From contig NZ_JAUSVX010000001.1 of the NCBI RefSeq assembly GCF_030814995.1, positions 62,001 through 126,000 of the forward strand: 64,000 nucleotides of DNA. Reading direction: 5' to 3'. The position numbers and the translations under genes were made by a program. Every line of letters starts with the position of its first letter. Within the stretch, counting starts at the first letter, position 1. The notes beneath the pieces were generated by a model that saw only the letters and a list, made by a program, of their open reading frames with translations, did not search any database and was not told the origin of the DNA. Below are positions 42,245 through 51,497 of the stretch, in pieces. Source of the stretch: Labrys wisconsinensis (GTDB lineage: Bacteria > Pseudomonadota > Alphaproteobacteria > Rhizobiales > Labraceae).

Positions 42245-43312
42245 ATGCCAGCCTGGATCGAGGGTCGATCGGTCAGCAGGGAGGAGGCGACCGCCGCGGC
42301 GGGGCGGCTGCTGGCCGGCGCGCGCCACGCCATTGTGGGCGGGCTGGCGGGGGATGTCGATGCGATCCGCGCCGCCTGCCGCCTCGCCTTCCGCCTCGGC
42401 GCCTCGCTCGACGCAAACGGTTCCGAGGGCCTCTATGCCGAGCTCTCCGTCCTCGCCGGCAGCGGCGTCATGGCGACGACGCCGTCGGAGGCGCGGGCTC
42501 GCGCCGACCTCGTCCTGGCGGTCGGCACCGTGGCGGCGCGCTCGCCCGCGCTGGCCGCGCTCGCCGCCGGCGAGCCGCACCGCGGCGACGGGAGCCGCCG
42601 GCGCCGGCTGATCGTGGTCGCGGAGCAGCCCGGGCCTGCGGCCAAAAGCGGCAGGGACCTGCACGTGCCGCCGGTCGCCGGCAGCCTTGCTGCGACTCTT
42701 GGCCTCATCCGCGCCATTGCCGGCGGGCGCCTCGCCGCCGACGGTCGTTCGCCGGAGCTGGCTGAGCTCGGGGCGCAGCTCGCCGGGGCAGCCTTCGGCG
42801 TCGCCGTCTACGATCCCGGCGAGCTCGGCGACCTCGCGGTCGACCTGCTGCAGGGCATGGTCAAGGAGCTCAACGTCACCACCCGCTTCACCACCCTGTC
42901 CCTGGCGCAGGCGGGCCGCGCCGCGCTGCAGGTCGGCGCCTGGACCACGGGCGACGGGCCGCGCACGGGCCTCGCCCGCTTCTATCCCGAGCACGACCCC
43001 TGGCGCTTCGATGCCGCGCGGCTGATCGCCGCCGGCGAGGCCGATGCCGGCCTGTGGGTCGGGCCGCTGGCACCGCTGCCCTGGCCGGGCCGGCTTCCCG
43101 CCGCCGCCCTGCTCAGCGGCGCGGCCGGCGGCGAGGCGGCGATCGTCATCGACGTGGCGAGGCCCGGCGAGGACGCCGCCGGCACGCTCTGGGACGAGGA
43201 GCGGGGGACGCTGGCCTACCGGCCGGCCCTCCGGCCGGGCACCGCGCCGACGGCCGCCGCCGTCCTCGCCGCGATCGAGGCCGCGCTGCCGCCGCAGGTG
43301 GCGTCATGCTGA
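42245..43312 (+). CDS. fhcB: Formyltransferase/hydrolase complex subunit B
   Basis: A 355-residue protein related to the formylmethanofuran dehydrogenase B subunit but lacking its metal-pterin and iron-sulphur motifs, as is usual in methylotrophs. Family segments include ATPSEARARADLVLAVGTVA-like TTPSEARARADLVL and RFTTLSLAQAGRAALQVGAW. It is a subunit of the Fhc complex, which transfers the formyl group from H4MPT to methylofuran and hydrolyses it to formate. The ATG at 42245 has a ribosome-binding site (GAGAGGAAG). It overlaps fhcA by seven bases. Confidence 0.88.
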   Translation: MPAWIEGRSVSREEATAAAGRLLAGARHAIVGGLAGDVDAIRAACRLAFRLGASLDANGSEGLYAELSVLAGSGVMATTPSEARARADLVLAVGTVAARSPALAALAAGEPHRGDGSRRRRLIVVAEQPGPAAKSGRDLHVPPVAGSLAATLGLIRAIAGGRLAADGRSPELAELGAQLAGAAFGVAVYDPGELGDLAVDLLQGMVKELNVTTRFTTLSLAQAGRAALQVGAWTTGDGPRTGLARFYPEHDPWRFDAARLIAAGEADAGLWVGPLAPLPWPGRLPAAALLSGAAGGEAAIVIDVARPGEDAAGTLWDEERGTLAYRPALRPGTAPTAAAVLAAIEAALPPQVASC

Positions 43313-44940
43313 CGCGCATCGCCGGCGGCCGCCTCGTCGACCCCGTGAGCAGGCGCGAGGGCATCGGCGACCTCTGGATCGCCGGCGACCGCATCGTGGC
43401 GGCGCCGGCGAACGCCGTGCCGGACCGCGAGATCGACGCTGCCGGCTGCATCGTCATGGCCGGCGCCATCGACGTGCATTCCCATATCGCCGGCGGCAAC
43501 GTCACGCTTGCCCGCCTGCTCCTGCCCGAGCTCAGGGCCGGCGAGGAGGCCGCTGCGCCGGACCTGCCCTTCGGCACGGCGCGCTGGTCCACCTTCGAGA
43601 CCGGCCGCCTCTATGCCCGCATGGGCTACACCACGGTGATCGAGCCGGCGCTCGTGCCGACGGCGGCGCTCGCCACCCATCTGGAGCTCGAGGACATCCC
43701 GCTGATCGACCGCGGCGGGCTCGCCGTCGTCGGCAACGACGACCAGCTGCTCTCCCTGCTGCGCGGGCGCGAGAGCCCCGCCGCCATCCGCGATTACGTC
43801 GCCCTCACCCTCGCCAACGCCCGCGGCCTCGGCCTCAAGGTGATCAATGCCGGCGGGGCCGCGGCGTTCAAGGAGAATGTCCGGCGCTTCGGCCTCGACG
43901 ACACGGTGCCGAGCTACGGCCTGACCTCGCGCGCCATCCTCACCGCCCTGCTCGACGCGGCCGAGGCGATCGGCGTGCCGCACCCCCTGCACGTCCACGC
44001 CAACAATCTCGGCCTGCCCGGCGCCGCCGACACCCTGCTCGAGACCTTCGCGGCGGCGGAGGGACGGCGCATCCACCTCGCCCATGCCCAGTTCTATAGC
44101 TACGACCGGCACGAGGCCGGCGGCTTCTCCTCGGCGGCCGAACGGGTCTCGGCCGCCCTGGCCGACCATCCCAACGTCACGCTCGACGTCGGCCAGGTGG
44201 TGTTCGGCCAGACCTGCACCATCTCGCTCGACATCCTGCGCCAATATGCCGGCCACAAGTCCGGCCGCCCGCGCAAATGGATCCTGGTCGACGGCGATGC
44301 CGAGGGCGGCGGCATCGTCCCCTACCGCTACAACAGGGGGAACGGCGTCAACGCCCTGCAATTCGCCATCGGGCTGGAGCTGTTCCTGCGCGCGCCCGAT
44401 CCCTGGCGGGTGCTGCTCACCACCGACCACCCCAATGGCGGGCCGTTCACCGCCTATCCCCGGCTGATCCAGCTCCTGATGGACAAGGAAGAGCGCGACC
44501 GCGTCCTCGCCGGCCTGCCGGCGATGGCGCGCGAGCGCTCCGGCCTCGCATCGATCGAGCGCGAATACACGCTTCGTGAGGTGGCGATCATGACCCGCGC
44601 CGCCCCGGCCCGGCTGCTCGGCCTCGCCGACCGCGGCCATCTCGGCCCCGGGGCGCGGGCCGACATCGCGCTCTACGAGGACCAGCCCGACCGCGCCGCC
44701 ATGTTCGCCGCGGCCAAGCTGGTGCTCAAGGACGGCGAGATCATCCTGCGCGACGGCGAGCCGCTGGGCTGGCGGGCCGGGCGGACCCTGACGCTGCAGC
44801 CGCCGGTCGACCCGGCGATGGCGCGGCGGGCCGATGCCTATCTCGCCGACCGGTTCGGGACCGGGCTCGCCGGCTTCGCCGTGCCGCAGGCGGCCTTCGC
44901 GGACCGCGCCGTGTTCGAGGTCGAGCCATGCCGGACCTGA
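43306..44940 (+). CDS. fhcA: Formyltransferase/hydrolase complex subunit A (formylmethanofuran hydrolase)
   Basis: A 544-residue amidohydrolase-fold protein. The metal-binding HxH is in MAGAIDVHSHIAGGNV (near residue 58), and further features are HPLHVHANNLGLPG, IHLAHAQFYSYDRHEAGGFSS and the late TTDHPNGGPFTAYP. It hydrolyses formyl-methylofuran, releasing formate. It lies second in the fhcB-A-D-C order typical of methylotrophs, overlapping both neighbours (7 and 13 bases). Confidence 0.94.
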   Translation: MLTRIAGGRLVDPVSRREGIGDLWIAGDRIVAAPANAVPDREIDAAGCIVMAGAIDVHSHIAGGNVTLARLLLPELRAGEEAAAPDLPFGTARWSTFETGRLYARMGYTTVIEPALVPTAALATHLELEDIPLIDRGGLAVVGNDDQLLSLLRGRESPAAIRDYVALTLANARGLGLKVINAGGAAAFKENVRRFGLDDTVPSYGLTSRAILTALLDAAEAIGVPHPLHVHANNLGLPGAADTLLETFAAAEGRRIHLAHAQFYSYDRHEAGGFSSAAERVSAALADHPNVTLDVGQVVFGQTCTISLDILRQYAGHKSGRPRKWILVDGDAEGGGIVPYRYNRGNGVNALQFAIGLELFLRAPDPWRVLLTTDHPNGGPFTAYPRLIQLLMDKEERDRVLAGLPAMARERSGLASIEREYTLREVAIMTRAAPARLLGLADRGHLGPGARADIALYEDQPDRAAMFAAAKLVLKDGEIILRDGEPLGWRAGRTLTLQPPVDPAMARRADAYLADRFGTGLAGFAVPQAAFADRAVFEVEPCRT

Positions 44941-45836
44941 GCCTCAACGGCATCGCCCTCGACGACACCTTCGCCGAGGCCTTCGGCATGGCGGCGACCG
45001 CCGTCGTCGTCACCGCCGACACGGCCCGCTGGGCCGGCATCGCCGCCGCGACCATGACGGGCTTTGCCACCTCGGTGATCGGCTGCGGCGCCGAGGCCGG
45101 GATCGACCGGCCCGTGGCGGCGGCCGAGACCCCGGACGGGCGGCCCGGCGTCCGGGTGCTGCTGTTCGGCTTCGACCAGAAGGGCCTCGCCGGCCAGCTC
45201 ACCCGCCGGCTCGGCCAATGCGTGCTCACCAGCCCCGGCTCGGCCTGCTATGCCGGCACCGAGGGCCGGACGCGGCTGAAGATGGGCGCCAACCTGCGCT
45301 ATTTCGCCGACGGCCACCAGGTCGCCAAGCGCCTCGGCGGCCGGCGCTACTGGCGCCTGCCGGTCATGGACGGCGAGTTCGTCTGCGAGCACGACACCGG
45401 CCTGGTCGAGGGGGCGGTCGGCGGCGGCAACCTCTTGCTGCTCGGCCGCAACCAGCCCGGCACGCTGGCCGTGGCCGAGATCGCCGCCGAGGCGGCCCGG
45501 GGCGTGCCCGACGTGATCCTGCCCTTTCCCGGCGGCATCGTCCGCTCCGGCTCCAAGGTCGGCTCGCGCTACAAGGGCGTGATCGCCTCCACCAACGACG
45601 CCTATTGCCCCAGCCTCAAGGGCCGGCCCGGCTCGGCGCTGGCGCCCGAGGTCGGCGCCGTGCTGGAGATCGTCATCGACGGCCTCTCGGCCGGCGCGGT
45701 GCAGGCCTCGATGCGCGCCGCCCTGCACGCCGCCGTCGCGGCCGGCCCCGCGCACGGGCTGCTGCGCGTCACCGCCGGCAATTACGGCGGCAAGCTCGGC
45801 AAGTTCCACTTCCACCTGCGGGACCTCCTCCGATGA
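44928..45836 (+). CDS. fhcD: Formylmethanofuran-tetrahydromethanopterin N-formyltransferase
   Basis: A 302-residue Ftr/FhcD. Seen are DDTFAEAFGMAATAVVVTA at the N-terminus, FDQKGLAGQLTRRLGQCVLTSPGSACYAG near residue 85, and FPGGIVRSGSKVGSRYKGVIASTNDAYCPSL near residue 200. It moves the formyl group from 5-formyl-H4MPT to methylofuran within the Fhc complex. Its start lies inside fhcA and its stop overlaps fhcC (ATGA). Confidence 0.95.
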   Translation: MPDLSLNGIALDDTFAEAFGMAATAVVVTADTARWAGIAAATMTGFATSVIGCGAEAGIDRPVAAAETPDGRPGVRVLLFGFDQKGLAGQLTRRLGQCVLTSPGSACYAGTEGRTRLKMGANLRYFADGHQVAKRLGGRRYWRLPVMDGEFVCEHDTGLVEGAVGGGNLLLLGRNQPGTLAVAEIAAEAARGVPDVILPFPGGIVRSGSKVGSRYKGVIASTNDAYCPSLKGRPGSALAPEVGAVLEIVIDGLSAGAVQASMRAALHAAVAAGPAHGLLRVTAGNYGGKLGKFHFHLRDLLR

Positions 45837-46642
45837 GCGCGCTCGCCTTCTCGCTGCGCGAGGCCCCGCCCGAGCGCCTGGACCTGTCGCCGCTGACGCC
45901 CGGGCGCCTGACCGGGCTGACCCTGCCCGAGATCGAGCGCCTGCCCGTCGGCACGACGCGCCTCGGCGTCCGGGTCGGCGACGTCTTCACCGTGACGGCG
46001 GGCAATGCCGGCGACATCCGCCTCCTCGGCGGCTCCGCGCGGCTCGACAATGTCGGCCGCGGCCTCGCCGCTGGACGCATCACCGTCGAGGGCGACGTCG
46101 GCCAGCGGCTCGGCTTCGCCATGGCCGGCGGCGAGATCGTCGTCACCGGCGCGGCCGGCCCCTTCGCCGCCAGCGGCGCCCGCGGTGGCACGGTGCGGAT
46201 CGGCGGCGACGCCGACGAGCGGGCCGGCGGGGCCGTGCACGGCGCCATGGCCGGGCTCGACGGCGCCACCCTGATCATCGGCGGCCGCGCCGGCCCGCGC
46301 CTCGGCGACCGCATGCGCCGCGGCCTGATCCTGGTCCGCGGCGCCGCCGGCGACCATGCCGGCGCGCGCATGATCGCCGGCACCATCCTCGCCCCCGCCG
46401 TCGGCCGCCATCCCGGCATCGGCATGCGGCGGGGCACGATCCTCACCAGCCGGCACGGCGGGCTGCTGCCGACCTTCGTCGAGACCGGCCGGCACGACCT
46501 CGTCTTCCTCAGGCTGCTGCGCCGGACGCTCGACGCCCTCGCCCCGGACTTCGCCGACCTGGTGCCGGCGACGGTGCGACGCTTCGCCGGCGACCTCGCC
46601 ACCCTCGGCAAGGGCGAGATCCTCCTGCCCGCGGACGCTTGA
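45833..46642 (+). CDS. fhcC: Formyltransferase/hydrolase complex subunit C
   Basis: A 269-residue right-handed beta-helix protein of the glutamate-synthase-C-like/FwdC family, with repeating GxxxGxxxG turns (GGEIVVTGAAGPFAASGARGG; GLILVRGAAGDHAGARMIAG; GIGMRRGTIL). It is the scaffold subunit of the Fhc complex. It ends the fhc operon. Confidence 0.93.
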   Translation: MSALAFSLREAPPERLDLSPLTPGRLTGLTLPEIERLPVGTTRLGVRVGDVFTVTAGNAGDIRLLGGSARLDNVGRGLAAGRITVEGDVGQRLGFAMAGGEIVVTGAAGPFAASGARGGTVRIGGDADERAGGAVHGAMAGLDGATLIIGGRAGPRLGDRMRRGLILVRGAAGDHAGARMIAGTILAPAVGRHPGIGMRRGTILTSRHGGLLPTFVETGRHDLVFLRLLRRTLDALAPDFADLVPATVRRFAGDLATLGKGEILLPADA

Positions 46643-46875
46643 ACGCCGCATCCCGCTTCGGGACACCGGCCATCGCGCCGCCGCCTGCGTGTGGCCGGCC
46701 TGCGTCACTCCGCCTCCGCGTCGATCGGAGCGCCGCGCATCGCCCGAGCTTGGCCTGAAGCTTGCTTGAAGCAGGCTGCGAGCGGTGCAGACCGCGCGCC
46801 ACCTTGCGGAAGGGCTGCTCTCCGCGCTTTTGCAATCGCCCGACGCGCTCGGGCACTGCCAAGAAAGACGACCCG
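46643..46875 (+). other. Intergenic region after fhcC
   Basis: A 233-base gap with two small stems, TCCCGCTTCGGGA at 46651-46663 and GCCTG/CAGGC near 46752-46776, which may help end the fhc transcript or belong to the leader of the small downstream gene. No gene is supported. Confidence 0.35.
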
Positions 46876-47082
46876 ATGCTGATCGTTCTGTCCGCCTGCC
46901 TGATCGCCTCGCCCGCCACCTGCCGCGAGGAACGGATCAACTGGTCCATGGAAGACGCGACGCCGATGCGCTGCCTGATGCTGTCGCAGGAGACGCTGGC
47001 GCAGTGGAAGGAGAGCCATCCGCGCTGGCAGATCGCCCGCTGGAGCTGCGTGCCGCGCGACCGCGTCACCAACGCCATCTGA
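46876..47082 (+). CDS. Small conserved protein of about 68 residues
   Basis: A 68-residue protein, MLIVLSACLIASPATCREERI onward, with four cysteines (two near the start, two in the latter half: MRCLML and WSCVPRD). The N-terminus could be a short signal or membrane anchor. I recall similar short proteins in other Hyphomicrobiales, but no function is known. The ATG at 46876 was chosen; the frame upstream to 46762 has atypical composition. Confidence 0.6.
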   Translation: MLIVLSACLIASPATCREERINWSMEDATPMRCLMLSQETLAQWKESHPRWQIARWSCVPRDRVTNAI

Positions 47083-47202
47083 GCTTTCGCCCGGGCAGGG
47101 CCGCTGGCTCTCCACAGCCGTGCGGTGCCGGCGGGGCCGGCGGGCTTTGATGCACGCCGGTGCCATGGCAGGTTGTGACATCCGTCACGGCACTGCGAAA
47201 AG

Positions 47203-48750
47203 ATGAGATCGCTCAGGGCCAAGCTCTCGGCCTTCATCGGCGGCGTGGCCCTGCTTACCGTCCTGGCGGCGGCGGGAATCCTGTTCGCCGTCCGGGTCTC
47301 GGACCGGACGCTGGAGCGTGTCTCGCAGTCGCAGCACCGGCTCGACCTGCTCACCGAGGTCTCCGGCCGCATCACCGATTACGGCCTCGCCGCGATCGAC
47401 ACCGCCAATGCCGGGGCGGACGGTGCTTCGCGCCTCGCCGACCTTGATGTGCGCGCCCGCGCCGTGGCCATCGCGATCGAGGCCGCGCAGGCCAGCGACG
47501 CCGTCGGCGAGCAGGCGCCGTCCCGCGGCCGGCTGCTGGCGCATCTGCGCGGCGATTTCGACATCCTGACCGCGCAGGTCAGCCGTGCCATGGCCGCCGA
47601 GAACGCCGAGGCGCGCGGCGACATCATCCGCGGCGCCCTCAACGGCTTCGGCACCACGGCCGGTCCGAACCTCTCGCAGCTGGTGGAGGGCGAGCGCCGC
47701 TTCCTGCAAGGCGCGCGCGACGAGGCGCGGCAATCCTCCCGCCGCCTCACCATCGGCGCGATCGTCGCCGCCGCCCTCGCCCTGGCGGCGGCGCTGGTGC
47801 TGCACCGCACCATAACCCAGCCCCTGCTGCGCCGGCTCGCCGCCATGGAGCATGCCGCCGCAGCGATCGGTCGCGGCGAATTGGAGACCCGGCTCGACGT
47901 CGCCACCCATGACGAGCTCGGCCTGCTGATGGCCCGCTTCAACCGCATGGCGACGCGGCTCGCCCGCCGCACCCGCCGGCTCGATGAGGACCGCGCCGCG
48001 CTGGAGGGCACGGTCACCGAGCGCACCGCCGACCTCACCGCCGCCAACGAGCGCCTCGCCGCCATCGACAATTCCCGCCGGCGCTTCTTCGCCGACGTCA
48101 GCCATGAACTGCGCACGCCGCTCACCGTGGTGCTCGGCGAATGCGACGTGACGCTGCGCGCGCCCGCCATCCCCGAGACCGAGGCGCGCAGCGTGCTCGC
48201 CACCATCCGCCAGCGGGCGCTGGCCCTGCACCGGCGGGTGGAGGACATGCTGCGCGTGGCGCGCTCGGAAAGCGGCGAGATCGAGCTCAGCCCGGCGCCG
48301 GTGCCGCTCCGGCCGATCCTGGTGGAGGCGGTCGACGCCTTCGCCACCCCGGCCCGCCGCCGCGGCGTGGCGCTGCGGCTTGATGCCGCGGAGATCGACG
48401 TCGACATCGAGGCCGACCGCGACTGGCTGCGCCAGATCGTCGAAGGCCTGATCGACAACGCCCTGCGCCATGCCGCCGGCGCCAGGACCATCGTCGTCGC
48501 CATGGAGACCACGCCGGCGACGGCGCGGATCCTGGTGAGCGACGACGGCGCCGGCATGGATCCGGCCGTGCGCGAGCGTGCCTTCGAGCGCTTCGCGCGC
48601 CCGTTCAGCAAGGCGGCAGAGCCCGGATTCGGCATCGGCCTCTCGCTGGCGCACTGGATCATCGCGCGACATCACGGCCATATCGCGATAGACTCGTCTG
48701 AAAACGGCGCGGCCGGCACCAGAATCGTGATCGAGCTGCCCAAGAAGTAA
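47203..48750 (+). CDS. Sensor histidine kinase
   Basis: A 515-residue membrane kinase: first span near residues 10-30, a periplasmic domain of about 150 residues without recognised motif, a second span near 181-200, a HAMP region to about 250, a dimerisation domain with the phosphoacceptor His301 in FFADVSHELRTPL, and an ATPase domain with N box IVEGLIDNALRHAA, G1 DDGAGMD and GFGIGLSLA. It is 18 bases upstream of the response regulator gene and close to pqqA, so it may regulate PQQ synthesis or dehydrogenase expression. Confidence 0.92.
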   Translation: MRSLRAKLSAFIGGVALLTVLAAAGILFAVRVSDRTLERVSQSQHRLDLLTEVSGRITDYGLAAIDTANAGADGASRLADLDVRARAVAIAIEAAQASDAVGEQAPSRGRLLAHLRGDFDILTAQVSRAMAAENAEARGDIIRGALNGFGTTAGPNLSQLVEGERRFLQGARDEARQSSRRLTIGAIVAAALALAAALVLHRTITQPLLRRLAAMEHAAAAIGRGELETRLDVATHDELGLLMARFNRMATRLARRTRRLDEDRAALEGTVTERTADLTAANERLAAIDNSRRRFFADVSHELRTPLTVVLGECDVTLRAPAIPETEARSVLATIRQRALALHRRVEDMLRVARSESGEIELSPAPVPLRPILVEAVDAFATPARRRGVALRLDAAEIDVDIEADRDWLRQIVEGLIDNALRHAAGARTIVVAMETTPATARILVSDDGAGMDPAVRERAFERFARPFSKAAEPGFGIGLSLAHWIIARHHGHIAIDSSENGAAGTRIVIELPKK

Positions 48751-48768
48751 CCAGCTGGGAGGTCAGCA

Positions 48769-49494
48769 GTGAACGTCCTTGTGGTCGAAGACGATGCCGA
48801 TATCGGCTCGATGCTCCGCCGAGGGCTCGGTGCGGAAGGGTTCGACGTCACGGTGGTGGAGCGTGCGGACGATGCGCTCGACACTGCCCGAGCCAACAAT
48901 CCCTGCGCCGTGCTCCTCGACATGATCCTGCCCGACGGCTCCGGCCTCGACGTCTGCCGCTCGCTGCGCGACGGCGGCCATACCGGCCCGATCCTGTTCC
49001 TCAGCGCCAAGGACGAGGTGCGCGACCGGGCCGAGGGCCTCTCCGCCGGCGCCGACGACTATATCGTCAAGCCCTTCCAGTTCGACGAGCTGGTCGCCCG
49101 CCTGCGCGCCCATCTCCTGCACCGCTCCGGCCAGGTCGACGAGCGCGAGCGGCTCATCGCCGGACGGTTGATCCTCGACAATGCCACCCGCCAGGCCCTC
49201 TACGGCCCGGTGCACGTGCGCCTGACCCAGCGCGAGGCCGAGCTGCTGGCCCTCCTCATGCACAGCGCCAACCGGCCGGTGTCGCGTGGCGACATCTTCG
49301 ACGCGCTGTGGGCCAATCATGGCGGCGTGTCGCTCAACGTGGTCGACGTCTATGTCGGCTATCTCCGCGGCAAGTTCACCGAGATCACCCGGGCCGGCGG
49401 CCCGACCATCGCCACGGTGCGCGGCAAGGGCTTCATGCTCGACCTCGCCGTGACCGCGCCCGTGGAATCCGGCCACGCCGTGCGGCGCTCGTAG
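48769..49494 (+). CDS. OmpR-family response regulator
   Basis: A 241-residue response regulator. The receiver domain has the acidic pair EDD at residues 7-9, phosphoacceptor Asp51 (VLLDMILPDGSG) and Lys in YIVKPFQFDE. The C-terminal winged helix runs to the end (RLTQREAELLALLMHSANRPVSRGDIFDALW; VDVYVGYLRGKF). It starts with GTG at 48769 behind a good ribosome-binding site (GGGAGG). Partner of the kinase just upstream; the next gene is pqqA, 217 bases on. Confidence 0.93.
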   Translation: MNVLVVEDDADIGSMLRRGLGAEGFDVTVVERADDALDTARANNPCAVLLDMILPDGSGLDVCRSLRDGGHTGPILFLSAKDEVRDRAEGLSAGADDYIVKPFQFDELVARLRAHLLHRSGQVDERERLIAGRLILDNATRQALYGPVHVRLTQREAELLALLMHSANRPVSRGDIFDALWANHGGVSLNVVDVYVGYLRGKFTEITRAGGPTIATVRGKGFMLDLAVTAPVESGHAVRRS

Positions 49495-49711
49495 AGCCGA
49501 GGCCGTTGCGGTGGATCTGGAGCGGAAGCCAAGCGTTTCCGCCCGGATTCTGGAAGAAGTGCAATAAATTAGAATTTCATGAGAGTCTTTCTTCTTGTGG
49601 CGCCGGCCGAACTGGGTGACACTTGCCATCGATGTGTTGTCCTCGACGGCACAGAGGTCTCTCACATAATTTTCTTATGAAGAGATCTGGTTGAACCAAC
49701 GGAGAACCGCC
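49495..49711 (+). promoter_or_regulatory. pqqA promoter and leader region
   Basis: A 217-base gap between the response regulator gene and pqqA, with AT-rich patches at 49563-49600 and 49664-49682. CATAAT at 49665-49670 could be a -10 box, with TTGTCC at 49637-49642 a poorly spaced -35; neither is convincing. Likely to hold a regulated promoter for the pqq operon. Confidence 0.4.
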
Positions 49712-49804
49712 ATGCGCTGGAACACGCCAACCGTGACTGAAGTCTGCGTCGGTCTCGAAGTCACCGGCTACATCTCCTCCGACGAGACCCCGCCGGAGTT
49801 CTGA
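49712..49804 (+). CDS. pqqA: PQQ precursor peptide
   Basis: A 30-residue peptide, MRWNTPTVTEVCVGLEVTGY plus ten more residues. The glutamate and tyrosine that PqqE links carbon-to-carbon are at positions 16 and 20, the standard spacing (ExxxY) and numbering. The ribosome-binding site is GGAG, nine bases before the start. Immediately followed by pqqB, C, D and E, it provides the whole carbon skeleton of PQQ. It is too short to appear in most gene calls. Confidence 0.97.
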   Translation: MRWNTPTVTEVCVGLEVTGYISSDETPPEF

Positions 49805-49819
49805 CCTCGGCTGAGGATG

Positions 49820-49841
49820 GTCCGGGCGCTCGCGTCCGGAC
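49820..49841 (+). terminator. Hairpin between pqqA and pqqB
   Basis: A stem GTCCGG/CCGGAC with a ten-base loop lies in the 50-base gap between pqqA and pqqB. It may reduce read-through or protect the pqqA transcript, so that more PqqA peptide than enzyme is made. Only the symmetry is observed. Confidence 0.55.
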
Positions 49842-49854
49842 GGAACCGGGTACC

Positions 49855-50757
49855 GTGCAAGTCATCGTTCTCGGATCCGCAGCCGGCGGCGGCGTTCCTC
49901 AGTGGAATTGCCGCTGTCCGGTGTGCCGGCTCGCCTGGTCCGGCGACGGCCGGGTGATCGCGCGGACCCAGTCGAGCCTGGCGGTGTCCGCCGACGGGCA
50001 GGCTTGGCTCCTGCTCAACGCCTCGCCGGATATTCGCCAGCAGATCGCGGCGACGCCGGCGCTGCAGCCGCGCCAGGGGGCGCGTCACTCGCCGATCGCG
50101 GCGGTGCTGCTGACCAATGGCGATGTCGACCATGTCGCCGGCCTGCTCAGCCTGCGCGAGCGTCAGGCCTTCACGCTGTTCGGCACCGCCGAGACGCTGG
50201 GCGCCATCGGCGACAACAAGGTGTTCGACGTCGTGTCCCCTGATCTCGTCCCCCGCAACGCCATCGCCCTGGACCAGCCCTTCGCGGCGCTGCCCGGCCT
50301 CACCGCCGAGCTGTTCGCGGTGCCGGGCAAGGTGCCGCTGTGGCTGGAAGGCGAGGCGCCCGAGATCGGACGCGCCACCGAGACCACGGTCGGCGTGCTG
50401 CTGCGTGCGGGCGGATCGGCGCCGGTCGCCTATGTCCCCGGCTGCGCCGCGGTGACGCCGGGCCTGCGCGAGAAGATCGCCGGGGCGGGCCTTCTCCTGT
50501 TCGACGGCACGCTGTGGCGCGACGACGAGATGATCGCCGCGGGCCTCGGCACCAAGACCGGCGCCCGGATGGGGCATCTCTCGATGAGCGGCCCGGAGGG
50601 CTCGATCGCGGCCCTGGCCGACCTGCCGGCCGCCCGCAAGGTCTTCGTCCACATCAACAACACCAACCCGGCCCTGATCGAGGATTCGCCAGAGCGGCGC
50701 GAGCTCGAGGCGGCGGGCTGGCACCTCGCCCATGACGGCATGATGGTCTCGCTATGA
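49855..50757 (+). CDS. pqqB: PQQ biosynthesis protein PqqB
   Basis: A 300-residue metallo-beta-lactamase-fold protein with N-terminal VIVLGSAAGGGVPQWNCRCPVC and the metal-binding LTNGDVDHVAGLLSLRE. PqqB is thought to hydroxylate the tyrosine of the cross-linked precursor. It starts with GTG at 49855 and overlaps pqqC by four bases. Confidence 0.95.
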   Translation: MQVIVLGSAAGGGVPQWNCRCPVCRLAWSGDGRVIARTQSSLAVSADGQAWLLLNASPDIRQQIAATPALQPRQGARHSPIAAVLLTNGDVDHVAGLLSLRERQAFTLFGTAETLGAIGDNKVFDVVSPDLVPRNAIALDQPFAALPGLTAELFAVPGKVPLWLEGEAPEIGRATETTVGVLLRAGGSAPVAYVPGCAAVTPGLREKIAGAGLLLFDGTLWRDDEMIAAGLGTKTGARMGHLSMSGPEGSIAALADLPAARKVFVHINNTNPALIEDSPERRELEAAGWHLAHDGMMVSL

Positions 50758-51497
50758 TGGAGCTGCTCTCCCCGCAGGCCCTGGAAGCGGCGCTGCGCGA
50801 CGTCGGCGCCCGGCGCTACCACAACCTCCACCCCTTCCACCGGCTGCTGCACGGCGGCAGGCTGACGCGCGACCAGGTGCGCGCCTGGGCGCTCAATCGC
50901 TACTATTATCAGGCGATGATCCCGATCAAGGACGCGGCGATCATGGCGCGCATGCACGATCCGGCGCTGCGCCGCATCTGGCGCCAGCGCATCGTCGACC
51001 ATGACGGCGTCGAGGAGGGCGATGGCGGCATCGAGCGCTGGCTGAAGCTGACCGACGGCCTCGACCTGCCGCGCGACTATGTCGTCTCGACCCGCGGCCT
51101 CCTGCCGGCGACGCGCTTTGCCGTGGAGGCCTATGTGCATTTCGTCCGCGACCGTTCGCTGCTGGAGGCGATCGCCTCCTCCCTCACCGAGCTGTTCAGC
51201 CCCAAGATCATCTCCGAGCGCGTGTCGGGCATGCTGGCGGGCTACGACTTCATCGGCCGCGACACGCTCGCCTATTTCGACAAGCGCCTGAGCCAGGCCC
51301 CGCGCGATGCCGACTTCGCGCTCGACTATGTCAGGCAGCATGCGGTGACGCCGGAGCTGCAGCAGGCGGTGATCGCGGCGCTGACCTTCAAGTGCGACGT
51401 GCTGTGGTCGCAGCTCGACGCCTTGCACCACGCCTATGTCTCGCCCGGCCTGCCGCCGCCGGGCGCCTGGACGCCGGGCGCGGAGCAGCAGGCATGA
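50754..51497 (+). CDS. pqqC: Pyrroloquinoline-quinone synthase PqqC
   Basis: A 247-residue heme-oxygenase-like helical protein that performs the last ring closure and eight-electron oxidation of PQQ synthesis. The family start [26 protein letters not shown]-like region is near residues 17-45, and [15 protein letters not shown] and [24 protein letters not shown] follow. Its ATG overlaps the pqqB stop (a second ATG follows directly) and its stop overlaps pqqD. Confidence 0.96.
   Translation: MMELLSPQALEAALRDVGARRYHNLHPFHRLLHGGRLTRDQVRAWALNRYYYQAMIPIKDAAIMARMHDPALRRIWRQRIVDHDGVEEGDGGIERWLKLTDGLDLPRDYVVSTRGLLPATRFAVEAYVHFVRDRSLLEAIASSLTELFSPKIISERVSGMLAGYDFIGRDTLAYFDKRLSQAPRDADFALDYVRQHAVTPELQQAVIAALTFKCDVLWSQLDALHHAYVSPGLPPPGAWTPGAEQQA

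Noticed and set aside
42245-43312. Active formylmethanofuran dehydrogenase (methanogen-type)
   Set aside because: The B subunit lacks iron-sulphur and metal-pterin motifs, and the order fhcB-A-D-C matches the methylotroph hydrolytic complex.
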